A stretch of DNA of 64,000 bases from Chitinophaga varians (GCF_014529945.1 NZ_JACVFB010000004.1:682001-746000); one strand, 5' to 3'. Positions 20,401 to 29,070 are shown, numbered from the stretch's first letter. Notes: a model not told the origin generated them from the letters alone. Translations and numbers: made by a program.

Positions 20401-20705
20401 ACTATAATGAAAAAACTGTAATAATTATTTGTCATTACAGAGCGTGACCAGTCGACGGAAAAGAAACCCCGATATCATTTGTTTTCGATATATTGTGACG
20501 AATTACCTATGAAACGCATTGTGTTATGATTGTTGTTACCCGTCCTCTCATGCAATATGCCTATGGACACCTATGAGCAGCCGCTATGGCGACTAATCGG
20601 ATATTCATAAAGTATTTGCTGTGATAAATAAAATTACCAGGAGTGACGGTTCCGGTATAACCTATACGTACATTGTCCCGGACTATTAATGAAAGTACCT
20701 ATACC
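20401..20705 (+). other. Intergenic stretch containing a decayed gene copy
   Basis: Most of these 305 bases are explained by a degraded copy of the preceding 176-aa gene (20509-20689). The end, from about 20697, repeats the ACCTATACCATGA context that also precedes fibre 1 at 17932, so the leader of the fibre genes was copied with them. No terminator or promoter box was seen with confidence. Confidence 0.5.
20509..20689 (+). pseudogene. Decayed, internally deleted copy of the 176-aa secreted protein gene
   Basis: The start ATGAAACGCATTGTGTTATG closely follows the start of the intact gene at 19870, then runs into an in-frame TGA. TTGTTGTTACCC and CTATGGACA also match the intact copy, as do scattered later blocks such as GGATATTCA. 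The end (AGTGACGGTTCC, then ACCTATACGTAC and a TAA) matches the 3' end of the intact gene. The central 300 or so bases are missing. This indicates duplication followed by deletion and frame loss. Confidence 0.7.
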
Positions 20706-22790
20706 ATGAGAGTGTTTTTGTCATTTTTTATTGCCATTGTATTATTAACCACTGCAGGTCATGCGCAGCAAATTTATCAGATCCGGGCTGATAGTGTCCG
20801 TATCTATAATGTGTGCGATACCGCGGAATTGATCATCGAGAACCGTACACAGGGCACACAGGGTTTTCTGTTCAACAAAGGGGCTGGCAGAACGGAGTTT
20901 CGCCGGGTACGGCTGGAGAAAATCGGTGATTCGAGAATAGCCATTACCGGGCAGGATACACTGGACCTGAGCACTTTGCCAGGCATCGGGGGCGTAGAAT
21001 CTATCTTCCGCAACGGAGACAGCATTATCTATGTGAAAAAAGGCCAACAGTATGGCATATATGCGCCGTTGTCGAATGAAACGCTACGCAGCGTAACCGA
21101 CAGAGGTTCTTCCCTCATTAAAAATATTGAATTTCAGTCGCCGCGAAGTGACTCTTCCAATGGTTTATACTGGGGTTACAATTCTGACCTGTGGAAAATA
21201 TTTGTTGAGTCATTCAGTGATAGCCCCGCCGGTAACCTGATTTTTGAATCCGGAGATAATATGGACGAAGGATGGATATTTCGCTGCTGGGATTATAAAG
21301 CGCCGCTTCAAAAAACAGATGTATTGTCATTGGCCAGCAACCGTTTTAACTACTTAGGCAAGCCAGTGTGGCACGGCGGAAACCTCAACCGGCCGATGGG
21401 GCAGCATTATTACAGCCTGCCTGCCTCCGATGGTGTGAATGCCGATTATTTTGCGCAAGGCACCACGTTTACTTATGGCGGTAGCGCACCCTATAATGGA
21501 CCTTTATTGTCTTTTGGTGGCTTAAATGGAGGATATGATTGTCAGATCAACGCAGACTACGGTGTGGGCGAAGCCATTTCCTTCCGTGTACGGAATGGAG
21601 ATAAACATGTCTGGAGTGCCTGGAGACGGTTCATTCATGACGGGGAGGTGGCTACCAAGGGCGGGAATACCGTTATCAAAACAGAACCTAATGGTTATCT
21701 CGGCGTAGAAAACTGGATACGTGTGGCAGACAACACCGGGCTTTACACGCCCACTAAAAGGTATCTGTACAATGGTGGGCCCAACAATTGGGTTATCCGT
21801 GCAGCGGAAGGCACATCAGACGCGGTTTGGCTTGCTTTGCAAACAGGAGACGGTGTAGAGCGGGGGAATTTTTATGCAAACAGCAGCAACGAAATAGGTT
21901 TTACCAATGCGGGTACCGGCACCTGGCGGCTGAGGACAGACGCTGCTGGCAATACTTATATGGGCGGCGTGGAAGCCGACCAGATGGGACGGTTTAAAGG
22001 CTGGTTCAACAGCGGTAGTGGTAAAGCCATGGAAGTGGGTATGTTGGGAGATGCCGCTTATGCGATGGGGTATGACCGCACCGCAAAAAACTATCTCCCC
22101 GCACGGTTTATGGGTAGCGAGATAAACCTGGAGACCAGAAATGCGCAGGACCAGGGATTACTTGCCTTCCGCTCCAACACCAATGCCTACACTTATGGCA
22201 GCTGGGTGTTGGATGGTGCTGCCGGTAATTGGTCGGGACTGGTTTTCCCTTATGGCAATACAATACCATCTCTGATCTTCAATAATAACAGCCACGGAGG
22301 TATTTTTCAGCAAACTACCGCTAAATGGATTCTGTATTGGGACAATAGCACACAAGCATGGAGCACTAATGGAAATCTTTTCTGGCATACCGGCAACCTC
22401 AATCCACAAACCACAGCGGTAGCTAACAGCGTGGCCTTGCGTGATGGCAGCGGCAGTATCACTGCCACTGGCTTCTTTCAGAACTCCAAAGCTGCGCTCA
22501 AAAAAGATATCCGCCCTTTTATGGAAAACGCCCTGTCCCTGTTGAATAAGGTAACCATTCAGCAGTTTGTGTATAAAGATGATAAAGAAGAAAACGTGCG
22601 GATAGGCATTATCGCTGACAGCACCGACTGGCATTTCTCGACAAAGAAACAGGACCGTTTTGATACCAACAGTTCATTGGCAGTGACGATGAAAGCAGTG
22701 CAGGAACTGAGCGCGCAGAATGAAGCATTACAACAAAAGGTAGCCCGACTGGAGGCTTTGGTCCAACAATTACTGAACGAAAAGAAATAG
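20706..22790 (+). CDS. Secreted fibre protein 2, tail-fibre-like with S74-type chaperone (694 aa)
   Basis: The ATG at 20706 opens a signal peptide ending at GHAQ; an upstream TTG would add 11 residues not resembling the family. The shared N-terminal module follows. The body includes a segment at about 250-320 (GPLLSFGGLNGGYDC) shared with fibre 1, and one from about 425 (RFKGWFNSGSGKAMEVG to HTGNLNPQ) shared with fibre 3. The chaperone domain starts at about 593 (ALKKDIRPF, then GIIADSTDWHF) and ends in a coiled coil. The 68 bases at 22524-22591 are identical to 24293-24360 in fibre 3, pointing to recent conversion or recombination. Role inferred as secreted adhesive fibre. Confidence 0.85.
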   Translation: MRVFLSFFIAIVLLTTAGHAQQIYQIRADSVRIYNVCDTAELIIENRTQGTQGFLFNKGAGRTEFRRVRLEKIGDSRIAITGQDTLDLSTLPGIGGVESIFRNGDSIIYVKKGQQYGIYAPLSNETLRSVTDRGSSLIKNIEFQSPRSDSSNGLYWGYNSDLWKIFVESFSDSPAGNLIFESGDNMDEGWIFRCWDYKAPLQKTDVLSLASNRFNYLGKPVWHGGNLNRPMGQHYYSLPASDGVNADYFAQGTTFTYGGSAPYNGPLLSFGGLNGGYDCQINADYGVGEAISFRVRNGDKHVWSAWRRFIHDGEVATKGGNTVIKTEPNGYLGVENWIRVADNTGLYTPTKRYLYNGGPNNWVIRAAEGTSDAVWLALQTGDGVERGNFYANSSNEIGFTNAGTGTWRLRTDAAGNTYMGGVEADQMGRFKGWFNSGSGKAMEVGMLGDAAYAMGYDRTAKNYLPARFMGSEINLETRNAQDQGLLAFRSNTNAYTYGSWVLDGAAGNWSGLVFPYGNTIPSLIFNNNSHGGIFQQTTAKWILYWDNSTQAWSTNGNLFWHTGNLNPQTTAVANSVALRDGSGSITATGFFQNSKAALKKDIRPFMENALSLLNKVTIQQFVYKDDKEENVRIGIIADSTDWHFSTKKQDRFDTNSSLAVTMKAVQELSAQNEALQQKVARLEALVQQLLNEKK

Positions 22791-22813
22791 TTGAATATCC
22801 CTAATCTGTGTCT

Positions 22814-24559
22814 ATGAAGAGATTATTATTGTTTTGTCTGTTATCAGTGGGAGGTGCAACGGCGACGCATGCGCAACAGATTTACCAGATCCGGGCCGAC
22901 AGCGTCCGCATCTATAATGTGTGTGATACGGCTGAACTGATCATCGAGAACCGTACGCAACATACGAATGGCTTCCTGTATAATAAAGGTAACGGGCGTA
23001 CGGAATTCAGGAAAGTGCGGCTGGAAAAGATTGGGGATACACAAATAGCAATAACGGGACAGGATACACTGGATTTGAATACACTGCCGGGCATTACCGG
23101 TGTGGATACTATGTACCGGGAAGGCGACAACATAGTCTACCGGAAACGAGGCAAGTTGACTTCAGTGTATGCACCGATCTCTTACTTTTATTCTATTCCT
23201 AAAGATAGCGTCTATGGCCCTGATGCCTTCAGCCCCTGGAAAGTGCTGGGCTTTGGTGCCTATGATTCACCGGATATGCCTTTGACGTCGGAGCAGTCAA
23301 CCGGTACCGGACCATCTACACGAAATTACTACGTAGGTCATGTCGTGTTGCAGGGTACTCAGGGCTATCAGATGGCGGTCAACTGGGATGCCGAAGATCT
23401 GGGCGTCAGAGGAGCTTTTATCCGCGGTAAAGATGATAACCGGCAGGCATGGAGTCCCTGGCGGGAACTGGTTTTTAAAGATTATGTTGATAATAACAAT
23501 AAATACATTAAAAACCAGCGGAGCGTTGGCCAATCAGGCGGATTTTGGGTAGCAGATTATGGAATGGTAGGCGCCACTAACGGCGTTGGGTCGGTGGCGT
23601 TATTTCCGGGGCTCAGCTCCGAAGCTGGTTATATTTCTTTCTATTCACCCGCTGCGAAACGAGTAGGATATGTGGGGGGGAAGCCGGATAGAATGTACTA
23701 CAACGCAGAAGTCGGCATCCATAACTTTGCGCAGCAAATCGAATGTGAACAGACAGGGCGCTTTAAAGGCTGGTTTAACAGTGGTAGCGGCAAAGCCATG
23801 GAAGTTGGTGTAGATAAGGATGTAGCATATGCCATAGGATATGATCGCACCGCTAATACTTATGTCCCTGCAAAGTTTATAGGGAGCGAAGCAAGTCTTG
23901 AAGCCAGAAACCCTGCCGGACTAACAATATTCGGTTTTCGTTCTAATAACAATGTTAACACCTTTGGCAGCTGGATCATAGATGGACAGGTTAATCAATG
24001 GTCGGGCCTGAATTTTTCCTATGCTCCCAAAGTACCATCCCTGTTGTTTAACAATGCTAATGATGGAGGGTTCTATCAGCAAACTACCCAAAAGTGGATC
24101 TTGTTATGGAATGATTATATGCAAACCTGGACGACCAACGGCAATGTTCTGTGGCATGCCGGTAATCTCAATCCACAAGCTACCGCTGTTGCTAATAGCG
24201 CCGCCTTGCGCGATGCCGGCGGTAACCTTATTGCCAACGGTTTCTTTCAGGGATCTAAAGCTATCCTGAAGAAAAACATCCGCCCTTTCACAGAAAACGC
24301 CCTGTCCCTGTTGAATAAGGTAACCATTCAGCAGTTTGTGTATAAAGATGATAAAGAAGAGAACGTACGGGTAGGCATTATCGCGGACAGCACCGACTGG
24401 CATTTCTCCACAAAAAAACAGGATCGTTTTGATACCAATAGTTCGCTGGCGATAACAATGAAAGCAGTGCAGGAACTAAGTGAACAAAATAAAGTATTAC
24501 AGCAGGAAGTGACCGAATTGAAAGCGTTGGTGAAACAACTACTGGAAGAAAAAAAATAA
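22814..24559 (+). CDS. Secreted fibre protein 3, tail-fibre-like with S74-type chaperone (581 aa)
   Basis: The ATG at 22814 sits in the TCTATGAA context shared with fibres 4 and 5, so I prefer it to the GTG six bases upstream. The signal peptide ends at THAQ. After the conserved module comes a knob-like domain at about 120-225 (YDSPDMP, YQMAVNWDAE, then WRELVFKDYVD) like fibres 1 and 5. Next is the RFKGWFNSGSG block from about 316, shared with fibre 2. The chaperone domain begins at about 479 (ILKKNIRPF, GIIADSTDWHF) and is the fibre-2 type. The protein is a mosaic of its neighbours. It starts 23 bases after fibre 2, so the array may be one transcript. Confidence 0.85.
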   Translation: MKRLLLFCLLSVGGATATHAQQIYQIRADSVRIYNVCDTAELIIENRTQHTNGFLYNKGNGRTEFRKVRLEKIGDTQIAITGQDTLDLNTLPGITGVDTMYREGDNIVYRKRGKLTSVYAPISYFYSIPKDSVYGPDAFSPWKVLGFGAYDSPDMPLTSEQSTGTGPSTRNYYVGHVVLQGTQGYQMAVNWDAEDLGVRGAFIRGKDDNRQAWSPWRELVFKDYVDNNNKYIKNQRSVGQSGGFWVADYGMVGATNGVGSVALFPGLSSEAGYISFYSPAAKRVGYVGGKPDRMYYNAEVGIHNFAQQIECEQTGRFKGWFNSGSGKAMEVGVDKDVAYAIGYDRTANTYVPAKFIGSEASLEARNPAGLTIFGFRSNNNVNTFGSWIIDGQVNQWSGLNFSYAPKVPSLLFNNANDGGFYQQTTQKWILLWNDYMQTWTTNGNVLWHAGNLNPQATAVANSAALRDAGGNLIANGFFQGSKAILKKNIRPFTENALSLLNKVTIQQFVYKDDKEENVRVGIIADSTDWHFSTKKQDRFDTNSSLAITMKAVQELSEQNKVLQQEVTELKALVKQLLEEKK

Positions 24560-24581
24560 TTGATACCGCAAAAAAATGTCT

Positions 24582-25835
24582 ATGAAAAAACGATGGTTGT
24601 TACTATTACTGTCAATAGGATGTGTCGCTACCTCACATGCGCAACAAATTTATCAAATTCGGGCCGACAGCGTCCGTATTTATAATACCTGTGATACCGC
24701 GGAATTGATCCTTGAAAACCGTACCCAGGACACATTAGGCTTTTTATTCAACAAGGGCAAGGGCCGCACCGAATTTCGGCGGCTGCGGTTTAATGACATA
24801 GGTAATGGAAAAATATCTTTCGGTAATCAGGACACGCTGGATTTTCGCTTTTTTTTAGGAGGTAATTTTATACAGAATCAATATAGCGCTGCCCAAAATG
24901 CAGGTTATTGGGTAAAAGGCCCGGGGCGTGTTGACAGCACTTTTATGGTGAGTAGGTATAAGAATAATATCACAGAAGACAGTTTACTAACTACCAATAC
25001 GCAGGGAGAGTTAAAGTTAGTCCATAAAAATGTGGTTGCCAGTAATATTTATAACTCAAACGGAACTTTAACAGGGCCACGGGTAGTTAACCTGGGAGGT
25101 AACTACCTTAGTTTTATAGGTGGCAAAGGTCTTGTGATAGGTAATAGTTCCAGCGATTGGGCAATTGCTCCCTCATCTCAGCTTGTCACTACGGGAACCG
25201 TGTCTGTCAAAAATACGATGTCGGTAAGGAGCTCCTCTGATGACAATGCTCTTTTTGGGATATCCTATCTTGGAACAAGTGTATCAATGGGCTCGTCTGG
25301 CATGATCAAACCGGCAAGCATGACTATAGGATATGCAAACCAGGGAATAATGATGACACAGGACGGTAGTACTTCGGTAGGCGATTTTTATGGATCTTAC
25401 CCCAATAGTACACTGTACCTGTATGGTAAAGTATCGGCGGTAAATTTAAGAAATACGGTAAACGAGGATAGTGTAGTGACGTCTAACACCGGAGGGCTAT
25501 TAAAAATGAAATACATGCCAATAAAAGGCCCCGGCGTTTCCTTTAACACCAACATCATTACGGGTAATTATACCGTGTCAAATAATGATTACACAGTTAT
25601 TAACCGGGCCAGCTCCGGAAATCCGGCGGTTACATTGCCCAGCGCTTCACAAAACAAGGGGCGGACTTTGATCCTGTTCGATGATTCGGCCAACCGAATG
25701 ACGTGGAGCCCTGCTGTCTATTCCTATACAGGCGGTACTGGCTATACAAGTTTTAATGATGCCGCCTTATCTGCATACAGAAAAATAACCATACAGAGCG
25801 ACGGCGCCAACTGGTTTATTATGTCGGCATTTTAG
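24582..25835 (+). CDS. Secreted fibre-like protein 4, lacking the S74 chaperone (417 aa)
   Basis: The ATG at 24582 matches the start context of fibres 3 and 5; an ATG six bases earlier is the alternative. The signal peptide and conserved N-terminal module are intact. The body carries two copies of a YKNN-type motif ending DSLLTT/DSVVTS and GxLKL/GLLKM, a motif also found once in fibre 5. Instead of an S74 chaperone, the protein ends in a beta-rich domain (NDYTVINRASSGNPAVTLPSA to GANWFIMSAF) that I associate with C-termini of other Bacteroidota secreted proteins. It may therefore fold without an intramolecular chaperone or rely on one of its paralogues. Confidence 0.8.
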   Translation: MKKRWLLLLLSIGCVATSHAQQIYQIRADSVRIYNTCDTAELILENRTQDTLGFLFNKGKGRTEFRRLRFNDIGNGKISFGNQDTLDFRFFLGGNFIQNQYSAAQNAGYWVKGPGRVDSTFMVSRYKNNITEDSLLTTNTQGELKLVHKNVVASNIYNSNGTLTGPRVVNLGGNYLSFIGGKGLVIGNSSSDWAIAPSSQLVTTGTVSVKNTMSVRSSSDDNALFGISYLGTSVSMGSSGMIKPASMTIGYANQGIMMTQDGSTSVGDFYGSYPNSTLYLYGKVSAVNLRNTVNEDSVVTSNTGGLLKMKYMPIKGPGVSFNTNIITGNYTVSNNDYTVINRASSGNPAVTLPSASQNKGRTLILFDDSANRMTWSPAVYSYTGGTGYTSFNDAALSAYRKITIQSDGANWFIMSAF

Positions 25836-25883
25836 ATATGCCGGGAGGCGTAAAAAATAACTAAATATCCCCAATATCTATCT

Positions 25884-27500
25884 ATGAAAAAGTTATGCTT
25901 GTTGTTATTATTAACTGCAGGATGGACTACCACACTCCGCGCACAACAGACTTACCAAATCCGGGCCGACAGTGTCCGTATATACAGTGCCTGTGACACT
26001 GCGGAGTTAATTATTGAAAACCACACGCAGCGTGTTCCCGGCTTTTTGTTTAATAAAGGAAATGGCCGTACGGAGTTCAGAAAACTGCAGCTAAAAACGC
26101 TTGGCGCCAACTTATTGTCTATCATCGGACAGGATACGGTGGATTTGAGCCCGTGGGGAGATACCCGTTATGATCTGGCAAATACCAACTATTGGAAGAT
26201 CCCGGATAAAGTGACAGCACCATTTGAACAATGGCCCATGCATAAAGTGATAGGCTACGATCAATATGCTGGCGTAGATATGCCTTACTTGTCCAATCAG
26301 GCGTTCCAGTCGATAGGGCAGAACACCTATTACAATGGTTTGGTGGTACGTACAGGTTCAACCGGTTTTGATATGGCGGTCAACTGGGATGGGGAACTGG
26401 AAGGACCTAATGGGGTATTCTTTCGTGTAAAAGATGATACCAAACCTTACTGGAGCAAGTGGCGGGAAGTGTTATTCAAAGACTATGCGGACACATTCTT
26501 TATCCGCAATCAGAAAACAGTCCCGCAAGTTGCACATTTATGGATCAGTGGGGCTGCGAAGATCGGAGATAGCATTGTATTGGCTAAATACAAAAATAAT
26601 GTGGCCGGCGATAGCGTTTTGACAACAGATGCCGCCGGGAATTTAAAATTGAAACTGGCAGGCAGTGGGAGTGACTTCTATACTGTGGATGGCGCACTAA
26701 CGACTAATAGAATTGTAAACGTGGGCAAGCGCTCCTTGTTGTTTAAAGGTGTTAATAGTGCGACTGACTCCACCTATATGTTTTTCCGCTCTGATGGTGT
26801 GAAATTGGGTACGTTAAACGATCCAACAATACAAGGAGGGGCTTCAGAGATATCAACAAATAGGTATGCCGGGGTACAGATGACGTGGTCCAAGGGGGAT
26901 ACAACCGCGTACATTCTGGCGAACAAATATGGTGTGGGTACCGTATATGCAAAAGGCATATATACTACACTCACTAATAATGTGACGAGCAACGCAATTT
27001 ATCTTAATTATCTGAAAGGAAAAGACGATATCAATGGCCCGGCAATAAGTATAAGTTTTGCGCTTGATAGTTCCAGGATTTCATTTTTCAAGTCGAATTC
27101 GCCCTTAATGGATACTAACGACACCCTCTTTTACGTCACCAAATACGGCGACGCCAAAATAAACGGTACACTGGAAGTCACCGGTATTTATCAGTCTTCT
27201 CAGCGCAAGCTGAAAAAAGACATCCAGCCATTTAGTAAATCCGCGCTGGACATCATTAACAAAGCTTCGGTACAGACGTTTAAATACAAAGCGGACAAAA
27301 ACGGCATCACCCATATCGGCTTCATTGCGGAAGACGCGCCGGAAGAGATGGTGGCCCCACAGCGTACCGGGGTAGACCAGGCCAATACGATGGCCCTGTT
27401 GGTGAAAGCGATGCAGGAGATGAACCAGAAAGTAGAAAGTCTTCAGCAGGAGGTAACAGCGTTGAAGAAAGAGTTAGCTGACCTGAAGAAAGGAAAATAA
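25884..27500 (+). CDS. Secreted fibre protein 5, tail-fibre-like with S74-type chaperone (538 aa)
   Basis: A signal peptide (MKKLCLLLLL to RAQ) precedes the shared module (QQTYQIRADSVRIYS). A knob-like domain spans about 105-202 (MAVNWDGELEG, then WSKWREVLFKDYAD). The YKNN...DSVLTT...GNLKLK motif at about 235 is shared with fibre 4. The chaperone domain from about 437 (KLKKDIQPF, GFIAEDAPEEM, GVDQANTMALLVKAMQEM) is the fibre-1 type, followed by a heptad-like coiled coil. The gene ends the array and is followed by a strong hairpin terminator. Surface or extracellular fibre is the inferred role. Confidence 0.85.
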   Translation: MKKLCLLLLLTAGWTTTLRAQQTYQIRADSVRIYSACDTAELIIENHTQRVPGFLFNKGNGRTEFRKLQLKTLGANLLSIIGQDTVDLSPWGDTRYDLANTNYWKIPDKVTAPFEQWPMHKVIGYDQYAGVDMPYLSNQAFQSIGQNTYYNGLVVRTGSTGFDMAVNWDGELEGPNGVFFRVKDDTKPYWSKWREVLFKDYADTFFIRNQKTVPQVAHLWISGAAKIGDSIVLAKYKNNVAGDSVLTTDAAGNLKLKLAGSGSDFYTVDGALTTNRIVNVGKRSLLFKGVNSATDSTYMFFRSDGVKLGTLNDPTIQGGASEISTNRYAGVQMTWSKGDTTAYILANKYGVGTVYAKGIYTTLTNNVTSNAIYLNYLKGKDDINGPAISISFALDSSRISFFKSNSPLMDTNDTLFYVTKYGDAKINGTLEVTGIYQSSQRKLKKDIQPFSKSALDIINKASVQTFKYKADKNGITHIGFIAEDAPEEMVAPQRTGVDQANTMALLVKAMQEMNQKVESLQQEVTALKKELADLKKGK

Positions 27501-27505
27501 AAAAC

Positions 27506-27529
27506 GAAACGGGCCACTCGGCCCGTTTC
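27506..27529. terminator. Bidirectional hairpin terminator
   Basis: A perfect 10-bp stem, GAAACGGGCC-actc-GGCCCGTTTC, lies in the 37-base gap between the convergent stops of fibre 5 and the haemoglobin gene. Its A/T-rich arms end in T-runs on both strands, so it can stop transcription from either side. Confidence 0.9.
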
Positions 27530-27537
27530 TCATTATA

Positions 27538-28014
27538 TCAGGGTATATATGGCCCGCCTGTTTCACCCCATCCCCATTTGGGCATAGGCTGTTCTTTATC
27601 CATCTCGAGCGTCTCTTCCTGCGAATTGATCACAGCAATGCGGGTACCCCATTCGAGATAACCCACAAAGGCCGACCGGAACTCCGGATCTTCCGGCAGG
27701 CCCAGCTCGTCGGCTGTTTCCAGCAACAGCGTTATCCATCTTTTACGGTGCTGCTCGGTCAGGTGTTTGCCGAGATGCTTGTGTACCATCTGGTAATGGG
27801 ACCCTTCGTTGTCGCTGTAAGTTTTAGGGCCGCCAAACACTTCGGCGATAAAATGGGCCACGTGCAGCTGGTGTTCCGGGCTCATGTGTTTGAAAACAGG
27901 CTCCAGCAAAGGATCTTTCAGCACCTTTTTATAGAAGGCATCTGTCAGTTTTTCAAATACCGGTGTACCGCCGGCCCATTCGTATAAAGAAGGAATTTTT
28001 TTATCGTTTGTCAT
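27538..28014 (-). CDS. Group II truncated haemoglobin (158 aa)
   Basis: The protein matches the 2/2 truncated haemoglobin fold: SLYEWAGG near the N-terminus, a distal-side FYKKVLKDPLL helix, the HLGKHLTEQHRKRW region that carries the proximal histidine and the G8 tryptophan, and the MPKWGWGETGGPY tail typical of group II members. These bind O2 or NO at a haem in the cytoplasm and commonly act in NO or oxidative stress defence. It is divergently transcribed from an HxlR regulator 81 bases away, which probably controls it. A well-spaced promoter precedes it (28041-28071). Confidence 0.92.
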   Translation of the reverse strand: MTNDKKIPSLYEWAGGTPVFEKLTDAFYKKVLKDPLLEPVFKHMSPEHQLHVAHFIAEVFGGPKTYSDNEGSHYQMVHKHLGKHLTEQHRKRWITLLLETADELGLPEDPEFRSAFVGYLEWGTRIAVINSQEETLEMDKEQPMPKWGWGETGGPYIP

Positions 28015-28040
28015 CTTGTTAATTTAGTGAAAATTGCTTT

Positions 28041-28071
28041 CAAATGTATACAAGCTGGGTATCAGGAGCAA
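28041..28071 (-). promoter_or_regulatory. Bacteroidota-type promoter of the haemoglobin gene
   Basis: On the minus strand a TACATTTG -7 box (28041-28048) fits TAnnTTTG, with a TTG (28069-28071) 20 bases upstream in the -33 position. The box ends 27 bases before the haemoglobin ATG. Between them lies a short ATAC-N7-GTAT inverted repeat (28048-28062), a possible HxlR site; this last point is inference. Confidence 0.6.
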
Positions 28072-28095
28072 TAACTTACCAAAAAGTAGGGAACA

Positions 28096-28461
28096 ATGAT
28101 CACACTCAACGATAAAACATATACCTGTCCGGTGGACGTCACCCTTGGATTTATTGGCGGCAAGTGGAAATTGCTGATTCTATCACATCTGCACTGGCAG
28201 CAGCAGCGCAGCTACACCCAATTGCGGGAAAACCTGCCGGGCATATCTGAAAAGATGCTTAGTCAGCAACTGAAAGAACTGGAGCGGGATTTACTGGTGA
28301 CTAAAAGTGTCATCTCCCGGAAACCATACCGGGTCCATTATTCGCTGTCTGAAGAAGGGAAGTCACTCTCACCGCTATACGAATTTATGAGTGGATGGGG
28401 CGTGCAATACCTCAAAGAACATGGTATCGATTACGTGCAGGACCAGCACCTGTATAAATAG
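28096..28461 (+). CDS. HxlR-family winged-helix regulator (121 aa)
   Basis: The protein has the HxlR layout: an N-terminal CPVDVTLGFIGGKWKLLIL with the family's conserved cysteine, then a recognition-helix region (GISEKMLSQQLKELERD) and the wing (RVHYSLSEEGKSL). The cysteine is often the sensor for electrophiles or redox stress in this family. It is divergent from the truncated haemoglobin, so it probably represses that gene and itself. Its stop lies 3 bases from the convergent stop of the next gene. Confidence 0.9.
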   Translation: MITLNDKTYTCPVDVTLGFIGGKWKLLILSHLHWQQQRSYTQLRENLPGISEKMLSQQLKELERDLLVTKSVISRKPYRVHYSLSEEGKSLSPLYEFMSGWGVQYLKEHGIDYVQDQHLYK

Positions 28462-28464
28462 ATA

Positions 28465-29070
28465 TCATCCTTCGATGATGCCTTTCGCCAGACCACCCCA
28501 CTGCGCTTTGGACAGGCCCAGGATGGCACCTACGCTGATAATCAGATTCCTGATTTTGTCCAGCAGCCTCCTTACGGCTGTATTAGGGACTTCATTTCTG
28601 CCATATACGCTCGCTTTTACCTCCAACCCGTTTTTCTCTACAATAAAAGAACTGGTAGCATAGTGTTTAAAGAAATGCGCGGTCTCCCTGTCGGCAGCAT
28701 GAGGCAACGGTAACGGACGTACGCGCATACCGGTATATGCCTGGTCCTGCGTGCGGATCTGCTCTATCTGTACCCAGTCGAATCCCCTGCCTGTTTGGGT
28801 GCCTGGGCCGGGGAGATTAATGCGGATATAATCCCCCTGATGGGCAAAACGGTCAACGGCCTCGCCTCTTTCATTGACCAGCTGAAACCGGGCACTGAGC
28901 GGTTTACTGAGCAGTTGCCATTGATTTACATCGAGCAATCTGCGCCGTGCCACTTCATATAGGGCTACCGCCGCGTCCTGGCTGGTCGCCCGCCGGCTAT
29001 AGCTGGTATTGGATTGCCCTCCCAGCCGTTGCTCCGGAATGAGGCCGCTTGTGGCTAATAATGGATGCAT
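28465..29070 (-). CDS. Hypothetical protein (201 aa)
   Basis: The frame can be extended upstream to 29373, but that extension reads as low-complexity non-coding residues. I therefore chose the ATG at 29070, which opens a coherent protein (MHPLLATSGLIPEQ). It contains an SRRATSQDAAVALYEVARRR helix, a beta-rich centre with QGDYIRINLPGPG and FDWVQIEQI, and a hydrophobic C-terminal helix. There is no signal peptide. I do not recognise a family. It is convergent with the HxlR gene and divergent from the first SusC gene. Confidence 0.6.
   Translation of the reverse strand: MHPLLATSGLIPEQRLGGQSNTSYSRRATSQDAAVALYEVARRRLLDVNQWQLLSKPLSARFQLVNERGEAVDRFAHQGDYIRINLPGPGTQTGRGFDWVQIEQIRTQDQAYTGMRVRPLPLPHAADRETAHFFKHYATSSFIVEKNGLEVKASVYGRNEVPNTAVRRLLDKIRNLIISVGAILGLSKAQWGGLAKGIIEG

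Noticed and set aside
17932..27500. Prophage or phage-tail-like particle
   Set aside because: The fibres have Sec signals, and no baseplate, sheath, capsid, terminase, integrase or lysis genes are present.
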